Origin: Bacillota bacterium
GTDB taxonomy: Bacteria; Bacillota; Dethiobacteria; DTU022
DNA: 55,520 nt
NCBI GenBank assembly: GCA_019428945.1
Contig: JAHYJM010000008.1
Location: 1 to 55,520 of the forward strand
Direction of reading: 5' to 3'
Part shown: one piece after another, positions 42,065 through 51,202 of the stretch
Layout of the letters: every line of letters begins with the position of its first letter
Numbering within the stretch: position 1 is the stretch's first letter
Position numbers and translations under genes: made by a program
The notes under the pieces: model-generated
Database searches by the model: none
What the model was told of the DNA's origin: nothing
The model's input: only the letters and a program-made list of their open reading frames with translations

Positions 42065-43969
42065 TTAGGGCATTGGTATGCTTTCAGGTTCTGCAGCAGG
42101 TAAGCCGAGTCCTTTACGTTTTACCTCGATGTGACGGCGGATCAGAACGGCAGCTGCTTCGGGATCCGGTTCAACGGCGAAAGCTGCGCCTACAACGTTA
42201 TCAAGTCCTCCGGCGAGCAGTTTTACAACATTGGGGCTGCCAAAGATAGGCGGCTGCACGCCAAGTACGGTGTAGATTCCTGAAGCGACGACATAAGCGC
42301 CGATCGAAACTGCTTTTTCCGAGTACCACTCCGGTGCAGCACCAGCCAGGGGAAGCTTGTCAATATCGGTTCCGAGAAAGTCAGCCAGGGCAGCGGCAAG
42401 AACCAGAATACGGGTATTGTCGACACATGAGCCCATATGAAGGACAGGGGGAATGCCAAGAGCTCTGCAAATTTCTTTTAATCCTTTGCCGGCAAGATCG
42501 GCAGCACCCGGTACCATAAGACCTGCTTTACCATTTGCAACTGCGCTGCAGCCGGTTACTACAACCAGAATATCATTTTCAATCAGGCGGCGTGTCAAGG
42601 TAACATGGCCGTAATCATGCTTAATTTTCGGATTGTTGCATCCTACAACAGCGGCAGCGCCCCTTATTTTACCTGCTTTTATGGCATCAACTAAAGGTTC
42701 CGGAGTTCCACCGAGTGCGCCGACTATTGCTTCAACAGAGAAACCTGCCATCATTTCAGTCGGCGTGTCGGGAATAAAAATGCGTTCGGGAATGCGGTTG
42801 GCGAAATTTTCAATACTGAGTCGCACAATTTCTTTGCCGATTTCGAGGCCGCGTTTTGGATCAAAGGGTATATGTGTCGCACCGGTGAATTTTGCCTTAT
42901 CAAAAGTTGAAATTATTTTGGTGTGGAAACATTTTGCCACCTCGACTATAGCCGGCATGATACATTGATAATCCACCAGCATTGCGTCAAGAGCGCCAGT
43001 CATTATCACCAGCTCCTGGATAAGATGGTTACCGGCCATAGGCAGGCCTAATCTCATCTGTAGTTCATTACCTGTACAGCAGAGACCAACCAGGTTGATA
43101 CCCTTAGCGCCCATTTTTTCTGCAAGCTTTTGCATTTCAGTGTCCCTTGCAGCCTGGACAATCACATCAGAAAGAATCGGGTTGTGGCCATGAAGGGCAA
43201 TATTAACCATATCTGCTTTTAGAACTCCAAGGTTTGCTTTTGAGTTAACCGGTTTTGGTGTGCCGAAGAGCACATCAGAAACTTCCGTAGCTATCATCGA
43301 GCCTCCCCAGCCGTCTGACAGGCTGGTGCGCAGGCTATGCAGAAGTATATTTACATAATCGTTGTCAACGCCCATGTGAGTCCGGTGAAGCGTTTCCACA
43401 TTTTCACGATCAATTCCGCGTGGAGTGACACCGATTTTTTTCCATAATTCTCGTCTTGCGGGAGGGACGCGTTTCAGAAAGGTAAGTTCCTCTTTACGCG
43501 TTCCAAAATCTTCCATCATTTCCCAGGCCAGCTCCCTGGCGATGGTTTGAGTATCTTTGCCTCCGGTTTCTAAACCGTATTCTCCGGCTAAGCGTTTTAA
43601 TTTATCCTCATCGGTTATCGTGTATGAATCTGTATCTCCCGCGCCGACATGATAAAGCGCTTCCAGAATATCACGGCCGTGATCTGAGTGGGCTGATGCG
43701 CCGGCAGCAATAGTACGGGCCAGATTCCTGGCGACAATTACATCGGCATCAGCTCCGCAAACTCCTTTTTGTGGACCATCACCAAAAGGATCTATCCGGC
43801 ATGGCCCCATGGCACAGTTACGGCAGCTCAGACCCAGAGAGCAGTAACCACACTGTGGTTCCTGGGCTTTCAGGCGATCCCATACAGTTTCAATGTTATT
43901 TTCATAGGCGATACGCAGCATTTTTTGCGCATCACCTGCAATGCTTAAATCTTTATAATGACCAGACAT
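42065..43969 (-). CDS. cooS: anaerobic carbon-monoxide dehydrogenase, catalytic subunit
   Basis: This Ni-Fe CODH of about 634 residues oxidises CO to CO2 at the C-cluster. The N-terminal cluster motif CGYCSLGLSCRNCAMGPC (B and D clusters) is intact, and ALHGHNPILSD and GLCCTGNE are visible family regions. ATG 43969 with AAGGAGG at 9 nt is the start; the open frame extends to 44002. It is a monofunctional CooS rather than the ACS-bound form: no acetyl-CoA synthase genes are adjacent. Second gene of a CooF-CooS-FNOR operon. Confidence 0.96.
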   Translation of the reverse strand: MSGHYKDLSIAGDAQKMLRIAYENNIETVWDRLKAQEPQCGYCSLGLSCRNCAMGPCRIDPFGDGPQKGVCGADADVIVARNLARTIAAGASAHSDHGRDILEALYHVGAGDTDSYTITDEDKLKRLAGEYGLETGGKDTQTIARELAWEMMEDFGTRKEELTFLKRVPPARRELWKKIGVTPRGIDRENVETLHRTHMGVDNDYVNILLHSLRTSLSDGWGGSMIATEVSDVLFGTPKPVNSKANLGVLKADMVNIALHGHNPILSDVIVQAARDTEMQKLAEKMGAKGINLVGLCCTGNELQMRLGLPMAGNHLIQELVIMTGALDAMLVDYQCIMPAIVEVAKCFHTKIISTFDKAKFTGATHIPFDPKRGLEIGKEIVRLSIENFANRIPERIFIPDTPTEMMAGFSVEAIVGALGGTPEPLVDAIKAGKIRGAAAVVGCNNPKIKHDYGHVTLTRRLIENDILVVVTGCSAVANGKAGLMVPGAADLAGKGLKEICRALGIPPVLHMGSCVDNTRILVLAAALADFLGTDIDKLPLAGAAPEWYSEKAVSIGAYVVASGIYTVLGVQPPIFGSPNVVKLLAGGLDNVVGAAFAVEPDPEAAAVLIRRHIEVKRKGLGLPAAEPESIPMP

Positions 43970-44018
43970 CTTGATCCTCCTTATGAAATTATTTATACAC
44001 ACAGGGAGAAAAACCAGA

Positions 44019-44636
44019 TTACCGATCGTTTAATTCAGAAATTTTCCTGCCCCAGCTGCGCCAGGCTTCCAGATTTTCAGGCATCGCTGCGGTTTCTATT
44101 GAAGCTGATGCTGCAGCAACAGATACAACCCTGGCCAGCTTGGTGCTCGCCATCTTCGTTAACTGGTTGATCTCGCCAAAGAGCAGGGCGTCGACTTTAC
44201 ATACCTCGACACAGGCTGGCTCAAGACCTTTCTCCTGCCTTTCAACGCAGTGATCACATTTTAAAGCAACAACTTTGTCCTGTAACGCTTCTGTTGATTC
44301 GTAATAGCGAATAACATCGAATGGGCAAACCAATGCGCACATGGCACAGCTGATACACTTGTTACCGTCAATTAATACAATTTCCTGGTTTGATGTTCTG
44401 CTTATTGCAGCCGTGGGGCAGACAGCCATGCAAGGCGCCGGATCACAGTGCCTGCATTTGTTGGGGAAAGAAGAGTTTAGATAAACACCGGGGCCGACAT
44501 GAACTCGTGGTCTGGGTTTGGGTTTCTCAAAAACTGCCTGATAGAGGTTCTTACTTTGCGAATGTTCAACAGCACAGGCTATTTCACACTGCTTGCAACC
44601 AACACATCTTTCGGGTTGCACAAAGACCGTTTTCAT
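44019..44636 (-). CDS. cooF: CooF-like polyferredoxin
   Basis: This 205-residue ferredoxin has four cluster motifs: CVGCKQCEIAC, CRHCDPAPCMAVC, CISCAMCALVC and CDHC with a later CVEVC. It accepts electrons from CODH. ATG 44636 has AAAGGAGGT just upstream; the frame extends to 44693. First gene of the operon, 49 bp before cooS. The family also covers HycB/DmsB-type subunits, but the context makes CooF the best call. Confidence 0.9.
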   Translation of the reverse strand: MKTVFVQPERCVGCKQCEIACAVEHSQSKNLYQAVFEKPKPRPRVHVGPGVYLNSSFPNKCRHCDPAPCMAVCPTAAISRTSNQEIVLIDGNKCISCAMCALVCPFDVIRYYESTEALQDKVVALKCDHCVERQEKGLEPACVEVCKVDALLFGEINQLTKMASTKLARVVSVAAASASIETAAMPENLEAWRSWGRKISELNDR

Positions 44637-44652
44637 GCATCTACCTCCTTTA

Positions 44653-44696
44653 CTCAATATTGAGCCGCTGAATAAGGGTGATATTAATTTCACCCT
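44653..44696 (-). promoter_or_regulatory. palindrome and hairpin in the cooF leader
   Basis: The 12-bp perfect palindrome CTCAATATTGAG (44653-44664) abuts the cooF ribosome site, and a 7-bp hairpin AGGGTGA/TCACCCT (44675-44696) lies just upstream in the transcript. Either could control CODH expression. No CooA-type site was recognised. Confidence 0.5.
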
Positions 44697-44768
44697 GAAA
44701 GCCGGGTTGGTAGCTGCAATTATAACTGCAACGAAATACTATTTTCATTGCATGATTCACCTGGTTTG

Positions 44769-44797
44769 AAAATATCAAATATTGAAAAGAAAGTCAA
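44769..44797 (-). promoter_or_regulatory. sigma-A promoter of the CODH operon
   Basis: Minus strand TTGACT (44797-44792), 17-bp spacer, TATTTT (44774-44769). It gives a leader of about 125 nt before cooF. Confidence 0.6.
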
Positions 44798-44873
44798 GAA
44801 TAATGGGTATTAATTCTATAACATTACAATAAAAATCAGATTTATATGAATTCAGTAATCCACCCGGTAAATT

Positions 44874-44882
44874 TGTTATAAT
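44874..44882 (+). promoter_or_regulatory. extended -10 promoter of the VanZ gene
   Basis: TGTTATAAT (TGnTATAAT type) about 42 bp before the start; no clear -35 box. Confidence 0.5.
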
Positions 44883-44924
44883 ATCTACTTGTAAAAGAAA
44901 ATTAATCCGGTAACAACATGGTGA

Positions 44925-45332
44925 GTGAGGTTTTACATGATACCCGGAAACAGGTTAACAAAATTATGGCAGATCTTAAGCCTCTGGGGCCTGGTTGTAG
45001 CACAAATGAGCCTGATATTTTATTTTTCTTCCCGCCCGGCCGGCAGTATTGTTTTAGAGGAATTTCCTGTTTCAGCTCCTCTGGGCCACCTGTTCGGATA
45101 TTTTCTGCTCTCTGTTTTTCTTTACCGCGCTTTTAACAGGGGCAGCTTTGATTGGAATAGTAAAGCTGCCGGTTCTGCTCTGCTTGTCGGTTTCCTTTAT
45201 GCCTTAAGCGATGAAATTCACCAGCTTTTTGTTCCAGGCCGCCAGGCTGCAATCATTGATGTGGTTTTGGATACAGTCGGTTTACTCATTTTTTTAATTC
45301 TGATCAGAATACGGACCATAATAAAAAGGTGA
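44925..45332 (+). CDS. VanZ-family membrane protein
   Basis: This 135-residue membrane protein of the VanZ family has about four hydrophobic segments, the early SLIFYFSS motif and the signature LSDEIHQLFVPGRQAAIIDVVLDTVG. Family members affect glycopeptide (teicoplanin) susceptibility or cell-envelope processes, but most are uncharacterised. GTG 44925 or ATG 44937 may start. No van genes are nearby, so resistance should not be inferred. Confidence 0.88.
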   Translation: MRFYMIPGNRLTKLWQILSLWGLVVAQMSLIFYFSSRPAGSIVLEEFPVSAPLGHLFGYFLLSVFLYRAFNRGSFDWNSKAAGSALLVGFLYALSDEIHQLFVPGRQAAIIDVVLDTVGLLIFLILIRIRTIIKR

Positions 45333-45406
45333 ATACAGTATTTACAGCCAAAAATATTTGTAGGAGTTTGGATGGAAAAACTATATTTTTGCAGAAATCA
45401 GCAAGG

Positions 45407-45435
45407 TTGATTTTTTACAGCGGGTGCGATAAAAT
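45407..45435 (+). promoter_or_regulatory. promoter of the aminotransferase-reductase fusion gene
   Basis: TTGATT (45407-45412), 17-bp spacer, TAAAAT (45430-45435). Predicted transcription start near 45442, directly before the palindrome at 45447. Confidence 0.7.
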
Positions 45436-45446
45436 AGCCTCATTGG

Positions 45447-45466
45447 TGTGCACATTAATGTGCACA
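45447..45466. promoter_or_regulatory. perfect 20-bp palindromic operator
   Basis: TGTGCACATTAATGTGCACA is fully symmetric and sits 11 bp after the -10 box, covering the expected transcription start and early transcript, 19 bp before the ATG. This is a classic repressor position. The binding protein is unknown; the TetR gene at 50377 is one candidate in the window. Confidence 0.8.
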
Positions 45467-45485
45467 ATCTTCCGGGAGGCTGATT

Positions 45486-48113
45486 ATGAATAATTTTACC
45501 CGTTATGTGAACCCGCATCTGGGCGAGATGCTTGAAAGTATCAAGCTTGATCAAAAGTATGTGCGCGGAGAAGGCTGCTACCTTTATGATGACAGGGGCA
45601 ACCGCTACCTCGATTGTATCGCTGCCTATGGCGCCCTGCCATTTGGCCATAATCCATCTCAAATCTGGGAAGCGATCATTAATTTTCAAAACTCCATGGA
45701 GCCGAGCTTCATTCAACCCTCAGCTCTTGATGCTGCCGGCGAATTAGCGCGCCGGCTGGTTGAAATATCTCCTGAAGGCCTGGAGTTTGTAACATTTGCC
45801 AATAGCGGCACCGAGGCTGTGGAGGCAGCTATAAAATTGTGCCGTTCTTCTACCGGCCGACCGGGAATTCTTGCCACTGATAACAGTTTCCACGGAAAAA
45901 CCTTTGGTGCTTTATCAGCAACCGGCAATGCCGGTTACCAGAGCCCTTTTTATGCTCCGGCAGAACATTTCAGCCATATAGCATATGGTGATGCAGAGGC
46001 CCTCGAGAAAGAGCTGAAGGCAAAACCGAAGCATTACGCCGCATTTCTGGTAGAACCGATCCAGGGAGAGGGTGGCATTATAGAACCGCCTTCCGGTTAT
46101 CTGTCCCGGGCCAGGGAAATCTGCCACAATTATGGTGTGCTTCTTGTTTTTGATGAAGTTCAGACCGGTCTTGGCCGGACAGGAACACTCTTCGCCTGCG
46201 AGGAAGAAAATGTAGCACCCGATGTATTGGTGCTGGCCAAAGCGCTTGGTGGGGGCATAATGCCCATTGGAGCCTGTCTCAGCAACGAAACTGCCTATAA
46301 CGAAGATTTTGGTCTCAAACATTCATCTACATTTGCCGGCAATTCGCTTGCATGCCGTGTCGGTTTAAGGGTGCTTGATCTTCTTTCTGAAGATAATAAA
46401 AACATGTTAAAAAGTGTTCGGGAAAAAGGAAAAATATTGTCTAAGGGTTTAAAAGAACTGCAGAAAAAGTATCCCGGCTTAATCAGTAAAATTCGCGGCA
46501 GAGGCCTTATGCTCGGTATCGAATTCAATATGAAACGGGATAATTTTCCCGGATCTCTCCTGGGTATTATGGCAGAGCAGGAACTGCTAACCCCGGCTAT
46601 TTCATCCTATTTGCTCAACGTTGAAAAAGTACGGGTTGCCCCGACTCTGAACGGGAATGCTGTGATCAGAATTGAGCCACCGCTCATTATCAGCGAAGAG
46701 CAGTGCCGCCAGGCTCTGGCAGGAATTGAAGCCATGCTTGAGGTTTTAAAAGAAGGCAGCACTGCCCGTTTTTTGGCTTACCTTGTGCGGCCCGATGATT
46801 TGGTGAAAAATGGAAAATATATTCCTTTTGTTCCTTATCCGGCGCCAAATTATATTCCGGACGGTACTGCGGAAGAAGGCCGTTTTGCCTTTCTCGTCCA
46901 CGCTCTTGATCTTAAAAGTTATCCCCAGTTTGATAATAGCCTGCTCTCTTTCAGCCATGATGAGCTTGCCGATCTGACCGGTCGCTTTAACGGTATGATT
47001 GAACCATTCGTAGCTGGTAAGACTAAAATTAAATCAATATCAGGCCGTGAAGCATATGGCGAATTTATTGCTCTGTCACGCACTACTGATGATTTTATCG
47101 AACTGCCTCGCAGCCAGGCGTTAACTGAGCTTAAAGCGGCAGTTGCCATGGCCAGGGAGCGTGGTGCTAAAATTGTCGGATTAGGCGCATTTACTGCCGT
47201 AGCTTCAATGGGGGGGCTTTATCTCAAAAACGAAGGTGTGCCCATTACCACCGGTAACAGCTATACGGTTGTATCTGCTGTTGAAGCCGTTAATACCGCT
47301 ACCGACAGGCTGAAGATCGACCGCGCTGAAACCACTGCGGCAATCGTCGGCGCTGCCGGTTCAATCGGCAGGGGTATATCAATGCTGCTCTCAGAAACCG
47401 TGCCACGATTAATCCTGATCGGCAACCCGAATAACCAGACTTCCAGCGAAAGGCTGCATATGGTTGCCGCCGAGATCTACCGTTATCAATCGGCGCTGCT
47501 CAAACAGGGCCGCCCCCTGAAAGAAGGCAGCATGGCCCATCTTCTGGCCGGCTGCATTCAACTGCCGGATCCGGAAGCGCCCATGGATAAATTTGAAGAA
47601 TTTGTCGATAGTAAAGGCAGGGAGCTCGGTTTAATCGAGTTTTCAACAGACATAGACGCAGTTCTGGCCAGGGCTGATATTGTGATCAGCGCCACCAGCG
47701 CAACGGATAAAGTAATTCATGCCGGCAACCTGAAAACCGGCGCCATTGTTTGTGACATCTCGCGGCCGGCCAACGTCAGTGAAGAGGTTGATGCCGCCCG
47801 TCCCGACGTCCTGGTTATAGATGGCGGAGTGGTCGAGGTTCCCGGGCAGCCTTCGCTGGGCTGGGATTTCGGTTTCGAGGAAGGCCTGGCATACGCCTGT
47901 ATGGCCGAGACAATGTTGCTTGCCCTTGAGCAGCATTATAAACATTACAGCCTTGGATCATCGGGAGTTAACCTGGAGACGATCTTACAGACACGCTACT
48001 GGGCTGAAGAGCATGGTTTTAAATTGGCCAACTTCCGCAGTTTCAATCGCCCCTTAAGTGAAGAAAGCTGGCAGAGGCTTTTAAAAACCCGCCGGGAACT
48101 GGTCGCCCGCTGA
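45486..48113 (+). CDS. fusion: class III aminotransferase plus acyl-ACP-reductase-like (COG5322) dehydrogenase
   Basis: This 875-residue two-domain protein has at residues 1-420 a complete PLP aminotransferase of the ornithine/acetylornithine type (NSGTEAVEAAIKL, DEVQTGLGRTG with Asp223, LAKALGGG with Lys252). Residues 440-875 resemble the predicted dehydrogenase family that includes long-chain acyl-ACP reductase: VGLGAFTAVASMGG (from 564), PITTGNSYT (586-594), the Rossmann motif GAAGSIGRG (622-630) and VCDISRPANV with Cys756. Cys690 and Cys756 are candidate thioester residues. The two halves could turn an acyl thioester into aldehyde and then amine, or the reverse (inference). ATG has GGGAGG at 8 nt. 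A promoter with a 20-bp palindrome precedes it; proS follows. Confidence 0.82.
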   Translation: MNNFTRYVNPHLGEMLESIKLDQKYVRGEGCYLYDDRGNRYLDCIAAYGALPFGHNPSQIWEAIINFQNSMEPSFIQPSALDAAGELARRLVEISPEGLEFVTFANSGTEAVEAAIKLCRSSTGRPGILATDNSFHGKTFGALSATGNAGYQSPFYAPAEHFSHIAYGDAEALEKELKAKPKHYAAFLVEPIQGEGGIIEPPSGYLSRAREICHNYGVLLVFDEVQTGLGRTGTLFACEEENVAPDVLVLAKALGGGIMPIGACLSNETAYNEDFGLKHSSTFAGNSLACRVGLRVLDLLSEDNKNMLKSVREKGKILSKGLKELQKKYPGLISKIRGRGLMLGIEFNMKRDNFPGSLLGIMAEQELLTPAISSYLLNVEKVRVAPTLNGNAVIRIEPPLIISEEQCRQALAGIEAMLEVLKEGSTARFLAYLVRPDDLVKNGKYIPFVPYPAPNYIPDGTAEEGRFAFLVHALDLKSYPQFDNSLLSFSHDELADLTGRFNGMIEPFVAGKTKIKSISGREAYGEFIALSRTTDDFIELPRSQALTELKAAVAMARERGAKIVGLGAFTAVASMGGLYLKNEGVPITTGNSYTVVSAVEAVNTATDRLKIDRAETTAAIVGAAGSIGRGISMLLSETVPRLILIGNPNNQTSSERLHMVAAEIYRYQSALLKQGRPLKEGSMAHLLAGCIQLPDPEAPMDKFEEFVDSKGRELGLIEFSTDIDAVLARADIVISATSATDKVIHAGNLKTGAIVCDISRPANVSEEVDAARPDVLVIDGGVVEVPGQPSLGWDFGFEEGLAYACMAETMLLALEQHYKHYSLGSSGVNLETILQTRYWAEEHGFKLANFRSFNRPLSEESWQRLLKTRRELVAR

Positions 48114-48240
48114 AAATTATGTTAGAATGATCAGCAGTTAAAAGCACCTGGTGATCTGTGCTTACCTGACACAGCAGATCCGGGTTTGCTGATCTATAGT
48201 GGCAACACTAATACTAACAGGTTCAGAAAGGGTGGTCGGT

Positions 48241-49713
48241 GTGGAAGAAAAAAAGGGGCGCGAAAACAGGGGACAGAATAAAGAATTTGTCAAAGAGATA
48301 ACCCCGAAAGCGGTCGATTATTCGCAGTGGTATGTCGATGTAATCTTAAAGACAAAAATGATGGATTATTCACCGGTAAAGGGCTTTATGGCTATTCGCC
48401 CCGCCGGATATGCCATATGGGAAAAAATTCAGGAAAAGATGGATCGCCGTTTCAAAGAGACGGGACACCAGAATGCATATTTCCCGCTGCTTATTCCACA
48501 GAGCCTGCTCCAGAAAGAGGCAGAGCACGTTGAAGGATTTGCCCCTGAAGTGGCCTGGGTCACTAAGGGTGGTAATGAAGTGCTAGCCGAACCGCTCCTT
48601 GTGCGTCCCACTTCCGAATCTATCATATGTGATTTTTACTCTCGCTGGGTTCAGTCCTGGCGTGATCTGCCCATATTAATCAACCAATGGTGCAGTGTGG
48701 TCCGCTGGGAAAAATCAACCAAACCTTTTCTTCGCACATCCGAGTTTCTGTGGCAGGAAGGTCACACATGTCATCGCACAGAAGAGGAAGCTGAGGCAGA
48801 AACACTGCAAATGCTTAACGTATACAAAGATTGTATCGAGAAAGAGATGGCCATCCCGGTAATTGCCGGCAGAAAAACAGAAAGAGAGAAGTTTGCCGGA
48901 GCCCTGCGCACCTATTCAGTGGAAGCTCTGATGAGTGACGGTCGCGCCCTGCAGGCCGGTACTTCCCACAACCTGGGCCAGCATTTTGCAAAAGTTTTTG
49001 ACATCACATTCCTCGATCAGGATGACCAGTTGAAGCATGTATGGCAGACATCCTGGGGCGCCTCCACCCGCCTGATCGGTGCCCTGATCATGGTTCACGG
49101 CGACGATCGCGGCCTTGTTCTTCCACCGCGACTGGCACCGATTCAGATTGTCATTGTTCCCATCCTGACTAAAAAAGATCGCGAGCGTGTTCTTGAATCA
49201 GTCAGCGAACTTGAAAAGGAACTTAAAAAAGAGATCAGGGTTAAACTTGACGACCGTGAAGAATATTCCCCGGGCTGGAAGTTTAATGACTGGGAAATGC
49301 GCGGCATTCCACTCCGCATAGAAATTGGCCCCAAGGATCTCGATAAAGGCCACGTGGTGCTGGTCCGCCGTGACACAGGAGAGAAGCAGTTTGTTCCGCG
49401 TGAAGAACTGGCAGATAAACTGCCGCTGCTGCTTGAACAGATCCAGAATGACATGTACAAAAAAGCAGTTGATTTTCGTGAAGCTAATACCCGCAGCGGT
49501 TCGGATTATGAAGAATTTAAAAGAATCATGGATGGGGAACGCGGTTTCTTTGTTGCTTCATGGTGCGGCAATTCAGCCTGTGAAGAGAAAATCAAGAACG
49601 ATACCAAGGCTACTATCCGCTGCCTGCCTTTCGATATGAAACCTGAAGATGATCACTGTTTTGCCTGTGGAGAAAAGGCAGAGGCTGTCGCATATTTTGC
49701 CCGGGCGTATTAA
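48241..49713 (+). CDS. proS: prolyl-tRNA synthetase, archaeal/eukaryotic-type (type 3)
   Basis: This class II synthetase of about 490 residues charges tRNA-Pro. The compact architecture, without the editing insertion of bacterial-type ProRS, includes motif 2-like RTSEFLWQEGHT, TSHNLGQHFAKVF, motif 3-like MVHGDDRGLVLPPRLAP and the extra C-terminal zinc-type domain (SWCGNSACEEKI, DHCFACGEKAEAVAYFARAY) of the archaeal type. GTG 48241 behind AAAGGGTGG is preferred over TTG 48199... an upstream in-frame start that adds 14 atypical residues. No T-box sequence fits the short leader. Confidence 0.94.
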   Translation: MEEKKGRENRGQNKEFVKEITPKAVDYSQWYVDVILKTKMMDYSPVKGFMAIRPAGYAIWEKIQEKMDRRFKETGHQNAYFPLLIPQSLLQKEAEHVEGFAPEVAWVTKGGNEVLAEPLLVRPTSESIICDFYSRWVQSWRDLPILINQWCSVVRWEKSTKPFLRTSEFLWQEGHTCHRTEEEAEAETLQMLNVYKDCIEKEMAIPVIAGRKTEREKFAGALRTYSVEALMSDGRALQAGTSHNLGQHFAKVFDITFLDQDDQLKHVWQTSWGASTRLIGALIMVHGDDRGLVLPPRLAPIQIVIVPILTKKDRERVLESVSELEKELKKEIRVKLDDREEYSPGWKFNDWEMRGIPLRIEIGPKDLDKGHVVLVRRDTGEKQFVPREELADKLPLLLEQIQNDMYKKAVDFREANTRSGSDYEEFKRIMDGERGFFVASWCGNSACEEKIKNDTKATIRCLPFDMKPEDDHCFACGEKAEAVAYFARAY

Positions 49714-49770
49714 TACACTGCCGGGCAATAGTACATGATTTAATTGATCTCAAAGTACCGGGAGCGCGCT

Positions 49771-50346
49771 ATGGAAAAAAAGAAACTAAGACAAACAATT
49801 ATTGAACAAAGAGACAAACTTACATCGGAAGAGATTATCGATAAGAGTAATCTGATTGCAGAGAAACTCTACAGCCTCTCCGCTTATCAGAATGCCGGGG
49901 CAGTTATGTTCTTTATCTCCTTCGGCAGTGAAGTTGATACAAGATCTATGGTAGAAGAAACAATCAGAAGGGGCAAGCTGGCGCTTGCCCCGAAAGCCTT
50001 ACCAAAAACACGGGAATTAATTCCTTCGCGAATCCTTAACTGGGATGAAGATCTCGCTCCGGGCGCTTACGATATCCCCGAGCCGCGCGATGATACGCTG
50101 CGACCCTGCAAACCTGATCTTATCGACCTGTTGATTGTGCCCGGAGTTGCTTTTGATCTAAAAGGCAATCGCCTCGGTTACGGCGGAGGTTATTATGATC
50201 GTTTCTTTCCCCTTTTAAAGCCGGGTACACCAATGGTCGCCCTGGTATATGATCTCCAGATTCAACCTGTTATTCCTGTTGAAGAATGGGATCAACCCGT
50301 TGATATAGTAATAACGGAAAAAAGGATTATCAAAGCAAATCTTTAA
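49771..50346 (+). CDS. 5-formyltetrahydrofolate cyclo-ligase
   Basis: This 191-residue enzyme converts 5-formyl-THF to 5,10-methenyl-THF with ATP. It has the N-terminal KKKLRQTIIEQRDKL, FFISFGSEVDT and the signature DLKGNRLGYGGGYYDRFF. ATG 49771 is preferred; an in-frame TTG at 49744 lacks a good ribosome site. It is probably co-transcribed with proS (57-bp gap) and fits a folate-dependent C1 metabolism that includes formate dehydrogenase. Confidence 0.92.
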   Translation: MEKKKLRQTIIEQRDKLTSEEIIDKSNLIAEKLYSLSAYQNAGAVMFFISFGSEVDTRSMVEETIRRGKLALAPKALPKTRELIPSRILNWDEDLAPGAYDIPEPRDDTLRPCKPDLIDLLIVPGVAFDLKGNRLGYGGGYYDRFFPLLKPGTPMVALVYDLQIQPVIPVEEWDQPVDIVITEKRIIKANL

Positions 50347-50349
50347 ATA

Positions 50350-50376
50350 AAATCTGTTTACAGTGATTGCAGATTT
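50350..50376. terminator. weak hairpin between convergent genes
   Basis: A 7-bp stem AAATCTG/CAGATTT with a 13-nt loop between the cyclo-ligase and tetR stops, followed by CTACTTTTTC on the plus side. Confidence 0.4.
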
Positions 50377-51009
50377 CTACTTTTTCGATCCCCCGCCGGA
50401 ATCAAAGTAACCCTGGAAAAGCATATTAATTATAATACCTGTGATATGTTCCAGATCACTTTCATGCTCATTAACTACTTCCCAGATAAAACGATCTACA
50501 AGTAAAATGTAAGCCTTGGCAACGGTTTGAATATCAAATTCGTCCGCCAGGCTTTTTTCCTGCGAGTAGGCAAACGATTTAGCTGAGCTTTTGATAAACT
50601 GATCGATAATACTATGCCAGTGAGCGGCGATAGAGGATGATTGCCCGAGTGCTTCCTGGTAAACTTTCATTATCGGGCGGTGCTGTTCGGAGAGGCGGAA
50701 TGAGGTTAGAACAAGTTCAAAATAAGCGGAACGGGCTTCTTCGATTGTTTTAGGTGAGAAAGGCACTTCAAGGAGATTGTAGAACTCATCAAGGACGTTG
50801 TCGACTACTTTGTTCAGAATATCATCTTTGCCTTTGAAGTGGCTGTAAACGGTGCCGTAGCCTACTTTAGCCTGCTGGCTGATTTTAGCTATGGTTGTTT
50901 TCGCATAACCTTCTGCCAGAAAAACTTCGAGAGCGGTATCAAGGATTAATTTTCGTGTAATCCGGCTGCGCAGGTAACGGCGCGGCCGCCTTGAAGCATT
51001 TTTTTCCAC
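50377..51009 (-). CDS. TetR/AcrR-family transcriptional regulator
   Basis: This 210-residue repressor has the N-terminal HTH (TTIAKISQQAKVGYGTVYSHFKGKDDIL) and a helical ligand/dimer domain with a FabR/FadR-like sequence feel but no assignable ligand. The basic start (EKNASRRPRRYLRSR) is notable. GTG 51009 is 10 nt after AAAGGAGG; the open frame extends to 51066. An inverted repeat ATGAT/ATCAT just upstream could be its own operator. It may also bind the palindrome at 45447 (untested). Confidence 0.9.
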   Translation of the reverse strand: MEKNASRRPRRYLRSRITRKLILDTALEVFLAEGYAKTTIAKISQQAKVGYGTVYSHFKGKDDILNKVVDNVLDEFYNLLEVPFSPKTIEEARSAYFELVLTSFRLSEQHRPIMKVYQEALGQSSSIAAHWHSIIDQFIKSSAKSFAYSQEKSLADEFDIQTVAKAYILLVDRFIWEVVNEHESDLEHITGIIINMLFQGYFDSGGGSKK

Positions 51010-51202
51010 AGGTATGTATCCTCCTTTAGAAAATTCAATATATGCGATATGATGACATTTTATCATTTTATTAAAATATTTGCAAAGCTTAATTTTAAGT
51101 TGAAAAAGTTCTAATAAGCTGAAAAAAGCTCCTTTTGCATTCCGCCTGCAATTTTAGTAGGATAAGGGAAGGCAATATAATTAGTTATAACGGGGTTATT
51201 TG

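Noticed and set aside
48114-48240. T-box leader before proS
   Set aside because: The leader is only about 120 nt and no GGGTGGNACCGCG-like core or antiterminator pairing is present; GGGTGGTCGGTG is the ribosome-site region.
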